A DNA stretch of 64,000 nucleotides from Agelas oroides. Lineage: Eukaryota > Porifera > Demospongiae > Agelasida > Agelasidae. How positions within the stretch are numbered: position 1 is the first letter of the stretch; each line of letters begins with the position of its first letter. The notes under the pieces were generated by a model. The model was not told where the DNA came from and did no database searches. It saw nothing but the letters and a program-made list of their open reading frames with translations. Shown piece by piece: positions 50,702-62,215 of the stretch. Made by a program: the position numbers and the translations under genes. The stretch covers positions 4,942,415-5,006,414 of the forward strand of contig OX422205.1 of the NCBI GenBank assembly GCA_949130485.1. Reading direction: 5' to 3'.

Positions 50702-53700
50702 ATGCGCCGTAGGAGGAAATGGATTAGTTCGCAAGTCCCTACCGGTTTGTGCGCTTTTTGCACAAACGGAGTGTTTGCATATTTGAGCTCCCCACACCCT
50801 CAGCTTCTTGTAGCTATGTTCCTTGCATTAGTGCAACGATTGTTCCGGGCTAGGGTTAGCCGTGAACTTGCGTGAATTTCCATTGACGGCACTATGCACC
50901 GTTGTAAAGAATTGATTAATTCGCAAGACCCTACCGGTTTGTGCGCTTTTTGCACAAACTCAGTGTTTTCATTTTTGAACTCCCCACACCGTCAGTTTCT
51001 TGTAGCTATGCTCCTTGCATTAGTGCAACGATTGTTCCTGGCTAGGGTTAGCCGTGAACTTGCGAGAATTTCAATTGACGTCACTATTCGCCGATGCAAG
51101 AAATTGTTTATTTCGCAAGTCCCTACCGGTTTGTGCGCTTTTTGCACAAACTCAATGTTTACATTTTTGAACTTCCCACACCATAAGCTTCTTGTAGCTA
51201 TGCTCCTTGCATTAGTGCAACGATTGTTCCGGGCTAGGTTTAGCTGTGAACTTGCGTGAACTTCGATTGACGGCACTATGCGCCGTTGGAAGAAATGGAT
51301 TAGTTCGCAGGTCCCTACCGGTTTGTGCGCTTTTTGCACAAACGGTGTGTTTACATTTTTGAGATCCCCACACCCTCAGCTTCTTGTAGCTATGCTCCTT
51401 GCATTAGTGCAACGATTGTTCCGTCTAGGTTTAGCCGTGAACTTGCGAGTGTTTCAATTGAGGTCACTATGCGCCATTGCAAAAAATTGATTACTTCGCA
51501 AGTCCCTACCGGTTTGTGCGCTTTTTGCACAAACTCAGTGTTTACATTTTTGAACTTCCCACACCCTCAGCTTCTTGTTGCTATGCTCCTTGCATTAGTG
51601 TAACGATTGTTCCGGGCTAGGTTTAGCCGTGAACTTGCGAGAATTTCAATTGATGCCACTATGCGCCGTTGCAAAAAATTGATTACTTCGCAAGTCCCTA
51701 CCGGTTTGTGCGCTTTTTGTACAAACTCAGTGTTTACATTTTTAAACTTCCCACACCCTTAGCTTCTTGTAGCTATGCTCCTTGCATTAGTGCAACGATT
51801 GTTCCGGTCTAGGTTTAGCCGTGAACTTGCGAGAATTTCAATTGAGGTCACTATGCGCCATTGCAAAAAATTGATTACTTCGCAAGTCACTACCGGTTTG
51901 AGCACTTTTTGCACAAACTCAGTGTTTACATTTTTGAACTCCCCACACCCTCAGCTTCTTGTAGCTATGGTCCTTGCATTAGTGCAACGATTGTTCCGGG
52001 CTAGGGTTAGCCGTGAACTTGTGTGAATTTCCATTGACGGCACTATGCGCCGTTGGAGGAAATGGATAACTTCGCAGGTCTCTACCGGTTTGTGCGCTTT
52101 TTGCACAAACGGAGTGTTTACATTTTTGAGATCCCCACACCCTCAGTTGTTGTAGCTATGTTCCTTGCATTAGTGCAATGATTGTTCAAGGTTAGGTTTA
52201 GCCGTGAACTTGAATGAATTTCCATTGACGGCACTATGCTCCATAGGAGGAAATGGATTAGTTCGCAGGTCCCTACCGGTTTGTGCGCTTTTTGCACAAA
52301 CGGAGTGTTTGCATTTTGAGCTCCCCACACCCTCAGCTTCTTGTAGCTATGTTCCTTGCATTAGTGCAACGATTGTTCCGGGCTAGGGTTAGCCGTGAAC
52401 TTGCGAGAATTTCAATTGACGTCAATATTCGCCGTTGCAAGAAATTGTTTATTTCGCAAGGTCCCCTACCGGTTTGTGCGCTTTTTGCACAAACTCAATG
52501 TTTACATTTTTGAACTCCCCACACCATCAGCTTCGTGTAGCTATGCTCCTTGCATTAGTGCAACGATTGTTCCGGGCTAGGGTTAGCCGTGAACTTGCGT
52601 GAATTTCCATCGACGGCACTAGGCGTCGTAGGGTGGAAATGGATTAATTCGTAGTTCCCTACCAGTTTGTGCGCTTTTTGCACAAACTCAATGTTTGCAT
52701 TTTTGAACTCACCACACGCTTAGCTTCTTGTAGCTATGCTCCTTGCTTTAGTGCAACTATTGTTCCGGGCTAGGGTTAGCCGTGAAGTTGCGTAAATTTC
52801 CATTGACAGCACTAAGCATCTTTCGAAGAAATGGATTATTTCGCAGGTTCCTACCGGTTTGTGCGCTTTTTGCACAAACTCAGTGTTTACATTTAAGAAC
52901 TCTCTACACCCTCAGCTTCTTGTAGCTATGCTCCTTTCATTAGTGCAACGATTGTTCCGGGCTAGGTTAAGCCGTGAACTTGCGTGAATTTACATTGAGG
53001 GCACTATGCGCAGTTGAAAGAAATTGATTACTGCGCAAGTCCCCACCGGTTTGTGAGTTTTTTGCACAAACTCATTGTTTACATTTTTGAACTCCGCACA
53101 CCCTCAGCTTCTTGTAGCTATGCTCCTTGCATTAGTGCAACGATTGTTCCGGGCTGGGTTTAGCCGTGAACTTGCGTGAATTTCCATTGACTGGCACTAG
53201 GCGCCGTTGGAGGAAATGGATTATTTCGCAGGTCCCTACTGGTTTGTGCGCTTTTTGCACAAACGCAGTGTTTACATTTTTGAACTCCCCACACACTCAG
53301 CTTCTTGTAGTTATGCTCCTTGCATTAGTGCAACGATTGTTCCGGGTTAGGTTTAGCCGTGAACTTGCGTGAATTTACATTGACGGCACTATGCGCAGTT
53401 GCAAGAAATTGATTACTTCGCAAGTCCCTACCGGTTTGTGCGCTTTTTGCACAAACTCAGTGTTTACATTTTTGAACTTCCCACACCCTCAGCTTCTTGT
53501 AGCTATGCTCCTTGCATTAGTGCAACGATTTTTCCAGGCTAGAATTAGCCGTGAACTTGCTAGAATTTCAATTGAGGTCACTATGCGCAGTTGCAAGAAA
53601 TTGATTACTTCGCAAGTCCCTACCGGTTTGTGCGCTTTTTGCACAAACTCAGTGATTACAATTTTGGACTCCCCACACCCTCAGCTTCTTGTAGCTGTGT

Positions 53701-53964
53701 TACTTGATTAGTGAAACGATTGTTCCGGGCTAGGTTTAGCGGTGAATTTGCGTGAATTTCCATTGAAGGCATTATGCGCCGTTGAGGAAATGGATTATTT
53801 CGCAGGTCTCTACCGGTTTGTGCGCTTTTTGCACAAACGGAGTGTTTACATTTTTGAGATTCCCACACCCTCAGCTTCTTGTAGCTATGTTCCTTGCATT
53901 AGTGCAATGATTGTTCAAGGTTAGGTTTAGCCGTGAACTTGCGTGAATTTCCATTGACGGCACT
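50702..53964 (+). repeat. 17-monomer higher-order repeat, copy A (3,263 bp)
   Basis: Starts at the GCGCCGTAGGAGG unit. The order of distinctive units is: CGTAGGAGG, CACCGTTGTAAAG (50,894), TTCGCCGATGC (51,086), GTTGGAAG (51,278), CCATTGCAAAA, GCCGTTGC, CCATTGC, GTTGGAGG (52,045), CTCCATAGG (52,237), TTCGCCGTTGC, GGCGTCGTAGGGTGG, AAGCATCTTTCG, CAGTTGAAAG, CTGGCACTAGGCG, CAGTTGC twice, GTTGAGG. The same order repeats in copy B except that B lacks the 52,045 unit. Confidence 0.9.
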
Positions 53965-56900
53965 ATGCGCCGTAGGAGGAAATGGATTAGTTCGCAAGTC
54001 CCTACCGGTTTGTGCGCTTTTTGCACAAACGGAGTGTTTGCATTTTTGAGCTCCCCACACCCTCAGCTTCTTGTAGCTATGTTCCTTGCATTAGTGCAAC
54101 GATTGTTCCGGGCTAGGGTTAGCCGTGAACTTGCGTGAATTTCCATTGACGGCACTATGCACCATTGTAAAGAATTGATTACTTCGCAAGACCCTACCGG
54201 TTTGTGCGCTTTTTGCACAAACTCAGTGTTTTCATTTTTGAACTCCCCACACCGTCAGTTTCTTGTAGCTATGCTCCTTGCATTAGTGCAACGATTGTTC
54301 CTGGCTAGGATTAGCCGTGAACTTGCGAGAATTTCAAATGACGTCACTATTTGCCATTGCAAGAAATTGTTTATTTCGCAAGTCCCTACCGGTTTGTGCG
54401 CTTTTTGCACAAACTCAATGTTTACATTTTTGAACTTCCCACACCATAAGCTTCTTGTAGCTATGCTCCTTGCATTAGTGCAACGATTGTTCCGGGCTAG
54501 GTTTAGCTGTGAACTTGCGTGAACTTCGATTGACGGCACTATGCGCCGTTGGAAGAAATGGATTAGTTCGCAGGTCCCTACCGGTTTGTGCGCTTTTTGC
54601 ACAAACGGTGTGTTTACATTTTGAGATCCCCACACCCTCAGCTTCTTGTAGCTATGCTCCTTGCATTAGTGCAACGATTGTTCCAGGCTAGGTTTAGCCG
54701 TGAACTTGCGAGAGTTTCAATTGAGGTCACTATGCGCCATTGCAAAAAATTGATTACTTCGCAAGTCCCTACCGGTTTGTGCACTTTTTGCACAAACTCA
54801 GTGTTTACATTTTTGAACTTCCCACACCCTCAGCTTCTTGTTGCTATGCTCCTTGCATTAGTGTAACGATTGTTCCGGGCTAGGTTTAGCCGTGAACTTG
54901 CGAGAATTTCAATTGATGCCACTATGCGCCGTTGCAAAAAATTGATTACTTCGCAAGTCCCTACCGGTTTGTGCGCTTTTTGTACAAACTCAGTGTTTAC
55001 ATTTTTAAACTTCCCACACCCTTAGCTTCTTGTAGCTATGCTCCTTGCATTAGTGCAACGATTGTTCCGGTCTAGGTTTAGCCGTGAACTTGCGAGAATT
55101 TCAATTGAGGTCACTATGCGCCATTGCATAAAATTGATTACTTCGCAAGTCACTACCGGTTTGAGCACTTTTTGCACAAACTCAGTGTTTACATTTTTGA
55201 ACTCCCCACACCCTCAGCTTCTTGTAGCTATGGTCCTTGCATTAGTGCAACGATTGTTCCGGGCTAGGGTTAGCCGTGAACTTGTGTGAATTTCCATTGA
55301 CGGCACTATGCTCCATAGGAGGAAATGGATTAGTTCGCAGGTCCCTACCGGTTTGTGCGCTTTTTGCACAAACGGAGTGTTTGCATTTTGAGCTCCCCAC
55401 ACCCTCAGCTTCTTGTAGCTATGTTCCTTGCATTAGTGCAACGATTGTTCCGGGCTAGGGTTAGCCGTGAACTTGCGAGAATTTCAATTGACGTCAATAT
55501 TCGCCGTTGCAAGAAATTGTTTATTTCGCAAGTCCCTACCGGTTTGTGCGCTTTTTGCACAAACTCAATGTTTACATTTTTGAACTCCCCACACCATCAG
55601 CTTCGTGTAGCTATGCTCCTTGCATTAGTGCAACGATTGTTCCGGGCTAGGTTTAGCCGTGAACTTGCGTTAATTTCCATCGACTGCACTTGGCGTCGTA
55701 GGGTGGAAATGGATTAATTCGTAGTTCCCTACCAGTTTGTGCGCTTTTTGCACAAACTCAATGTTTGCATTTTTGAACTCACCACACGCTTAGCTTCTTG
55801 TAGCTATGCTCCTTGCTTTAGTGCAACTATTGTTCCGGGCTAGGATTAGCCGTGAATTTGCGTAAATTTCCATTGAAAGCACTAAGCATCTTTCGAAGAA
55901 ATGGATTATTTCGCAGGTTCCTACCTGTTTGTGCGCTTTTTGCACAAACTCAGTGTTTACATTTAAGAACTCTCTACACCCTCAGCTTCTTGTAGCTATG
56001 CTCCTTTCATTAGTGCAACGATTGTTCCGGGCTAGGTTAAGCCGTGAACTTGCGTGAATTTACATTGAGGGCACTATGCGCAGTTGAAAGAAATTGATTA
56101 CTGCGCAAGTCCCCACCGGTTTGTGAGTTTTTTGCACAAACTCAGTGTTTACATTTTTGAACTCCGCACACCCTCAGCTTCTTGTAGCTATGCTCCTTGC
56201 ATTAGTGCAACGATTGTTCCGGGCTGGGTTTAGCCGTGAACTTGCGTGAATTTCCATTGACTGGCACTAGGCGCCGTTGGAGGAAATGGATTATTTCGCA
56301 GGTCCCTACTGGTTTGTGCGCTTTTTGCACAAACGCAGTGTTTACATTTTTGAACTCCCCACACACTCAGCTTCTTGTAGTTATGCTCCTTGCATTAGTG
56401 CAACGATTGTTCCGGGTTAGGTTTAGCCGTGAACTTGCGTGAATTTACATTGACGGCACTATGCGCAGTTGCAAGAAATTGATTACTTCGCAAGTCCCTA
56501 CCGGTTTGTGCGCTTTTTGCACAAACTCAGTGTTTACATTTTTGAACTTCCCACACCCTCAGCTTCTTGTAGCTATGCTCCTTGCATTAGTGCAACGATT
56601 TTTCCAGGCTAGGGTTAGCCGTGAACTTGCTAGAATTTCAATTGAGGTCACTATGCGCAGTTGCAAGAAATTGATTACTTCGCAAGTCCTTACCGGTTTG
56701 TGCGCTTTTTGCACAAACTCAGTGATTACAATTTTGGACTCCCCACACCCTCAGCTTCTTGTAGCTGTGTTACTTGATTAGTGAAACGATTGTTCCGGGC
56801 TAGGTTTAGCGGTGAATTTGCGTGAATTTCCATTGAAGGTATTATGCGCCGTTGGAGGAAATGGATTATTTCGCAGGTCTCTACCGGTTTGTGCGCTTTT

Positions 56901-57035
56901 TGCACAAACGGAGTGTTTACATTTTTGAGATCCCCACACCCTCAGCTTCTTGTAGCTATGTTCCTTGCATTAGTGCAATGATTGTTCAAGGTTAGGTTTA
57001 GCCGTGAACTTGCGTGAATTTCCATTGACGGCACT
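53965..57035 (+). repeat. 16-monomer higher-order repeat, copy B (3,071 bp)
   Basis: Unit-by-unit match to copy A, offset 3,263 before and 3,071-3,072 after the position where A has one additional monomer. In B the GTGTGAATTTCC unit end runs straight into ATGCTCCATAGG (about 55,309). Marks shared with A only include GGCGTCGTAGGGTGG, AAGCATCTTTCG and TTTTGGACTCC. Confidence 0.9.
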
Positions 57036-58762
57036 ATGCGCCGTAGGAGGAAATGGATTAGTTCGCAAGTCCCTACCGGTTTGTGCGCTTTTTGCACAAA
57101 CGGAGTGTTTACATTTTTGAGCTCCCCACACCCTCAGCTTCTTGTAGCTATGTTCCTTGCATTAGTGCAACGATTGTTCCGGGCTAGGGTTAGCCGTGAA
57201 CTTGCGTGAATTTCCATTGACGGCACTATGCACCGTTGTAAAGAATTGATTACTTCGCAAGACCCTACCGGTTTGTGCGCTTTTTGCACAAACTCAGTGT
57301 TTTCATTTTTGAACTCCCCACACCGTCAGTTTCTTGTAGCTATGCTCCTTGCATTAGTGCAACGATTGTTCCTGGCTAGGGTTAGCCGTGAACTTGCGAG
57401 AATTTCAAATGACGTCACTATTCGCCGATGCAAGAAATTGTTTATTTCGCAAGTCCCTACCGGTTTGTGCGCTTTTTGCACAAACTCAATGTTTACATTT
57501 TTGAACTTCCCACACCATAAGCTTCTTGTAGCTATGCTCCTTGCATTAGTGCAACGATTGTTCCGGGCTAGGTTTAGCTGTGAACTTGCGTGAACTTCGA
57601 TTGACGGCAATATGCGCCGTTGGAAGAAATGGATTAGTTCGCAGGTCCCTACCGGTTTGTGCGCTTTTTGCACAAACGGTGTGTTTACATTTTTGAGATC
57701 CCCACACCCTCAGCTTCTTGTAGCTATGCTCCTTGCATTAGTGCAACGATTGTTCCGTCTAGGTTTAGCCGTGAACTTGCGAGAGTTTCAATTGAGGTCA
57801 CTATGCGCCATTGCAAAAAATTGATTACTTCGCAAGTCCCTACCGGTTTGTGCACTTTTTGCACAAACTCAGTGTTTACATTTTTGAACTTCCCACACCC
57901 TCAGCTTCTTGTTGCTATGCTCCTTGCATTAGTGTAACGATTGTTCCGGGCTAGGTTTAGCCGTGAACTTGCGAGAATTTCAATTGATGCCACTATGCGC
58001 CGTTGCAAAAAATTGATTACTTCGCAAGTCCCTACCGGTTTGTGCGCTTTTTGTACAAACTCAGTGTTTACATTTTTAAACTTCCCACACCCTTAGCTTC
58101 TTGTAGCTATGCTCCTTGCATTAGTGCAACGATTGTTCCGGTCTAGGTTTAGCCGTGAACTTGCGAGAATTTCAATTGAGGTCACTATGCGCCATTGCAA
58201 AAAATTGATTACTTCGCAAGTCACTACCGGTTTGAGCACTTTTTGCACAAACTCAGTGTTTACATTTTTGAACTCCCCACACCCTCAGCTTCTTGTAGCT
58301 ATGGTCCTTGCATTAGTGCAACGATTGTTCCGGGCTAGGGTTAGCCGTGAACTTGTGTGAATTTCCATTGACGGCACTATGCGCCGTTGGAGGAAATGGA
58401 TAACTTCGCAGGTCTCTACCGGTTTGTGCGCTTTTTGCACAAACGGAGTGTTTACATTTTTGAGATCCCCACACCCTCAGCTTGTTGTAGCTATGTTCCT
58501 TGCATTAGTGCAATGATTGTTCAAGGTTAGGTTTAGCCGTGAACTTGAATGAATTTCCATTGACGGCACTATGCTCCATAGGAGGAAATGGATTAGTTCG
58601 CAGGTCCCTACCGGTTTGTGCGCTTTTTGCACAAACGGAGTGTTTGCATTTTTGAGCTCCCCACACCCTCAGCTTCTTGTAGCTATGTTCCTTGCATTAG
58701 TGCAACGATTGTTCCGGGCTAGGGTTAGCCGTGAACTTGCGTGAATTTCCATTGACGGCACT
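57036..58762 (+). repeat. Partial higher-order repeat, copy C (9 monomers)
   Basis: Repeats the first nine units of copy A, including the GTTGGAGG unit (58,379) missing from B, so C resembles A more than its neighbour B at that point. After the CTCCATAGG unit (58,571) it switches to the series seen at 48,780-49,525 (GTACCGTTGCAAAG at 58,763) instead of continuing like A and B. The switch marks a recombination junction. Confidence 0.85.
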
Positions 58763-59381
58763 ATGTACCGTTGCAAAGAATTGATTATTTCGCAAGACCC
58801 TACCGGTTTGTGCGATTTTTGCACAAACTCAGTGTTTTCATTTTTGAACTCCCCACACCGTCAGTTTCTTTTAGCTATGCTCCTTGCATTAGTGCAACGA
58901 TTGTTCCTGGCTAGGGTTAGCCGTGAACTTGCGAGAATTTCAAATGACGTCACTATTCGCCGATGCAAGAAATTATTTATTTCGCAAGTCCCTACCGGTT
59001 TGTGCGCTTTTTGCACAAACTCAATGTTTACATTTTTGAACTTCCCACACCATAAGCTTCTTGTAGCTATGCTCCTTGCATTAGTGCAACGATTGTTCCG
59101 GGCTAGGTTTAGCTGTGAACTTGCGTGAACTTCGATTGACGGCACTATGCGCCGTTGGAAGAAATGGATTAGTTCGCAGGTCCCTACCGGTTTGTGCGCT
59201 TTTTGCACAAACGGTGTGTTTAAATTTTTGAGATCCCCACACCCTCAGCTTCTTGTAGCTATGTTCCTTGCATTAGTGCAACGATTGTTCCCGGCTAGGT
59301 TTAGCCGTAAACTTGCGTGAATTTCCATTGACGGCACTATGCGCTGTTGGAGGAAATGGATTAGTTCGCAAGTCCCTACCG

Positions 59382-59404
59382 GTTTGTGCGCTTTTTGCAC
59401 AAAC
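59382..59404. other. Conserved monomer hairpin 1 (8-bp stem, 7-base loop)
   Basis: GTTTGTGC, loop GCTTTTT, GCACAAAC: a perfect 8-bp dyad present in most monomers of the window. Variant units with GTACAAAC carry one mismatch in the stem. It is the strongest internal symmetry of the unit. Confidence 0.85.
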
Positions 59405-59459
59405 TCAGTGTTTACATTTTTGAACTTCCCACACCCTCAGTTTCTTGTAGCTATGCTCC

Positions 59460-59473
59460 TTGCATTAGTGCAA
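59460..59473. other. Conserved monomer hairpin 2 (5-bp stem)
   Basis: TTGCA, TTAG, TGCAA. It is preserved even in the inverted diverged units at 1-1175 (TTGCACTAATGCAA on that strand), so it predates the split between the two orientations. Lost in the TTAGTCAACG and ATTAATTTAACG variants. Confidence 0.75.
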
Positions 59474-59484
59474 CGATTGTTCCG

Positions 59485-59498
59485 GGCTAGGGTTAGCC
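59485..59498. other. Conserved monomer hairpin 3 (5-bp stem)
   Basis: GGCTA, GGGT, TAGCC. The loop is GGGT or GGTT depending on the variant. It lies about 12 bp after hairpin 2. The transposon target duplication at 2310-2318 overlaps the equivalent position in its own monomer. Confidence 0.75.
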
Positions 59499-62215
59499 GT
59501 GAACTTGCGTGAATTTCCATTGACGGCACTATGCGCCGTTGGAGGAAATGGATTAGTTCGCAGGTCCCTACCGGTTTGTGCGCTTTTTGCACAAACTCAG
59601 TGTTTACATTTTTGAACTTCACACACCCTCAGCTTCTTGTAGCTATGTTCCTTACATTAGTCAACGATTGTTCCGGGCAAGGGTTAACCGTGAACATGCT
59701 TGAATTTCCATTGACGGCACTATGCGCATTTGCAAGAAATTGATTACTTCGCAAGTCCCTAACGGTTTGTGCGCTTTTTGCACAAACTCAGTGTTTACAT
59801 TTTTGAACTCCCCACACCCTCAGTTTCTTGTAGCTATGCTCCTTGCATTAGTGCAACGATTGTTCCTGGCTAGGGTTAGCCGTAAACTTGCGATAATTTG
59901 AATTGACGTCACTATGCGCCGTTGCAAGAAATTGTTTACTTCGCAAGTCCCTACCGGTTTGTGCGCTTTTTGTACAAACTCAATGTTTACATTTTTGAAC
60001 TCCCCACACCATCAGCTTCTTGTAGCTATGCTCCTTGCATTAGTGCAACGATTGTTCCGGACTAGGTTTAGCCGTGAACTTGCGTGAATTTCCATTGACG
60101 GCACTATGCGCCGTTGGAGGAAATGGATTAGTTCGCAGGTCCCTACCTGTTTGTGCGCTTTTTGCACAAACGGTGTGTTTACATTTTTGAGATCCCCACA
60201 CCCTCAGCTTCTTGTAGCTATATTCCTTGCATTAGTGCAACGATTGTTCCGGGCTAGGTGTAGCCGTGAACTTGCGTGAATTTCCATTGACGGCACTATT
60301 CGCCGTTGGAGGAAATGGATTAATTCGCAGGTCTCTATCGGTTTGTGCGCTTTTTGCACAAACTCAGTGTTTACATTTTTGAGATCCCCACACCCTGAGC
60401 TTCTTGTAGCTATGTTCCTTACATTAGTGCAACGATTGTTCAGGGCTAGGGTTAGCCGTCAACTTGCGATAATTTGAATTGACGTCACTATGCGCCGTTG
60501 CAAGAAATTGTTTAATTCGCAAGTCCCTACCGGTTTGTGCGCTTTTTGTACAAACTCAATGTTTACATTTTTGAACTCCCCACACCATCAGCTTCTTGTA
60601 GCTATGCTCCTTGCATTAATGCAACGATTGTTCCGGACTAGGTTTAGCCGTGAACTTGCGTGAATTTCCATTGACGGCACTATGCGCCGTTGGAGGAAAT
60701 GGATTAGTTCGCAGGTCCCTACCTGTTTGTGCGCTTTTTGCACAAACGGTGTGTTTACATTTTTGAGATCCCCACACCCTCAGCTTCTTGTAGCTATGTT
60801 CCTTGCATTAGTGCAACGATTGTTCCGGGCTAGGTTTAGCCGTGAACTTGCGTGAATTTACATTGACGGCACTATGCGCCGTTGGAGTAAATGGATTAGT
60901 TCGCAGGTCCCTACCGGTTTGTGCGCGTTTTGCACAAACTCAGTGTTTACATTTTTGAACTTCACACACCCTCAGCTTCTTGTAGCTATGTTCCTTACAT
61001 TAGTCAACGATTGTTCCGGGCAAGGGTTAGCCGTGAACATGCTTGAATTTCCATTGACGGCACTATGCGCATTTGCAAGAAATTGATTACTTCGCAAGAC
61101 GCTACCGGTTTGTGCGCTTTTTGCACAAACTCAGTGTTTACATTTTTGAACTTCCCACACCATCAGCTTCTTGTAGCTAGGCTCCTTGCATTAGTGCAAC
61201 GATTGTTCCGGGCTAGGTTTAGCCGTGAACTTGCGTGAATTTCCATTTACGGCCCTATGCGCCGTTGCAAGAAATTGATTACTTCGCAAGACCCTATCTG
61301 TTTGTGCGCTTTTTGCACAAAGTCAGTGGTTACATTTTTGAACTCCACACACCCTCAGCTTCTTGTAGCTATGTTCCTTACATTAGTCAACGATTGTTCC
61401 GGGCAAGGGTTAGCCGTGAACATGCTTGAATTTCCATTGACGGCACTATGCGCATTTGCAAGAAATTGATTACTTCGCAAGACGCTACCGGTTTGTGCGC
61501 TTTTTGCACAAACTCAGTGTTTAAATTTTTGAACTTCACACACCCTCAGCTTCTTGTAGCTATGCTCCTTGCATTAGTGCAACGATTGTTCCGGGCTAGG
61601 TTTAGCCGTGAACTTGCGTGAATTTCCATTTACGTCCTTTTGCGCCGTTGCAAGAAATTGATTACTTCGCAAGACCCTATCGGTTTGTGCGCTTTTTGCA
61701 CAAACTCAGTGGTTACATTTTTGAACTCCCCACACCCTCAGTTTCTCGTAGCTATGCTCCTTGCATTAGTGCAACGATTGTTCCGGGCTAGGGTTAGCCG
61801 TGAACTTGCGTGAATTTCCATTGACTGCACTATGCGCCGTTGGAGGAAATGGATTACTTCGCAGGTCCCTACCGGTTTGTGCGCTTTTTGCACAAACGGA
61901 GTGTTTACATTTTTGAGATCCCCACACCCTCAGCTTCTTGTAGCTATGTTCATGACATTAGTGCAACGATTGTTCATGGCTAGGTTTAGCCGTGAACTTG
62001 CGAGAATTTCAATTCACGTCACTATGCGCCGTTGCAAGAAATTGTTTATTTCGCAAGTCCCTACCGGTTTGTGCGCATTTTGCACAAACTCAATGTTTAC
62101 ATTTTTGAACTTGCCACACCATAAGCTTCTTGTAGCTATGCTCCTTGCATTAGTGCAACGATTGTTCCGGGCTAGGTTTAGCTGTGAACTTGCGTGAACT
62201 TCGATTGACGGCACT

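Larger units (their letters stand above)
59339..59530 (+). repeat. Representative satellite monomer (192 bp)
   Basis: A typical unit used here to locate internal structure. It reads ATGCGCTGTTGG at the start and ends before the next ATGCGCCGTTGG at 59,531. It has three dyads (59,382-59,404, 59,460-59,473, 59,485-59,498) and two T5 tracts about 25 bp apart. Translated from its ATG it gives 63 residues and then TGA (GCG TGA ATT); units with GCG AGA ATT read through. Confidence 0.95.
59147..62215 (+). repeat. Second 16-monomer higher-order repeat, copy D1 (3,069 bp)
   Basis: Begins near the GTTGGAAG unit with TTTAAATTTTTGAG and CCCGGCTAGG, and repeats from 62,216 at an offset of 3,069 bp. It contains several units of the CTTACATTAGTCAACG subfamily (59,656, 61,000, 61,381), an internal 3-monomer repeat (59,914 versus 60,490; 576 bp) and a 2-monomer repeat (61,066 versus 61,449; 383 bp). 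Its unit order differs from copies A and B although the length is nearly the same. Confidence 0.85.

Noticed and set aside
59473-59490. CENP-B-box-like match in the monomer (CGATTGTTCCGGG region)
   Set aside because: It agrees at only 6 of the 9 essential positions. A match this good is expected several times by chance in 192 bp on two strands.
59485-59498. Telomere-like TAGGGTTAG in the monomer
   Set aside because: It occurs once per unit and never in tandem; the GGTT variant breaks it. It is better explained as the loop of a short dyad.
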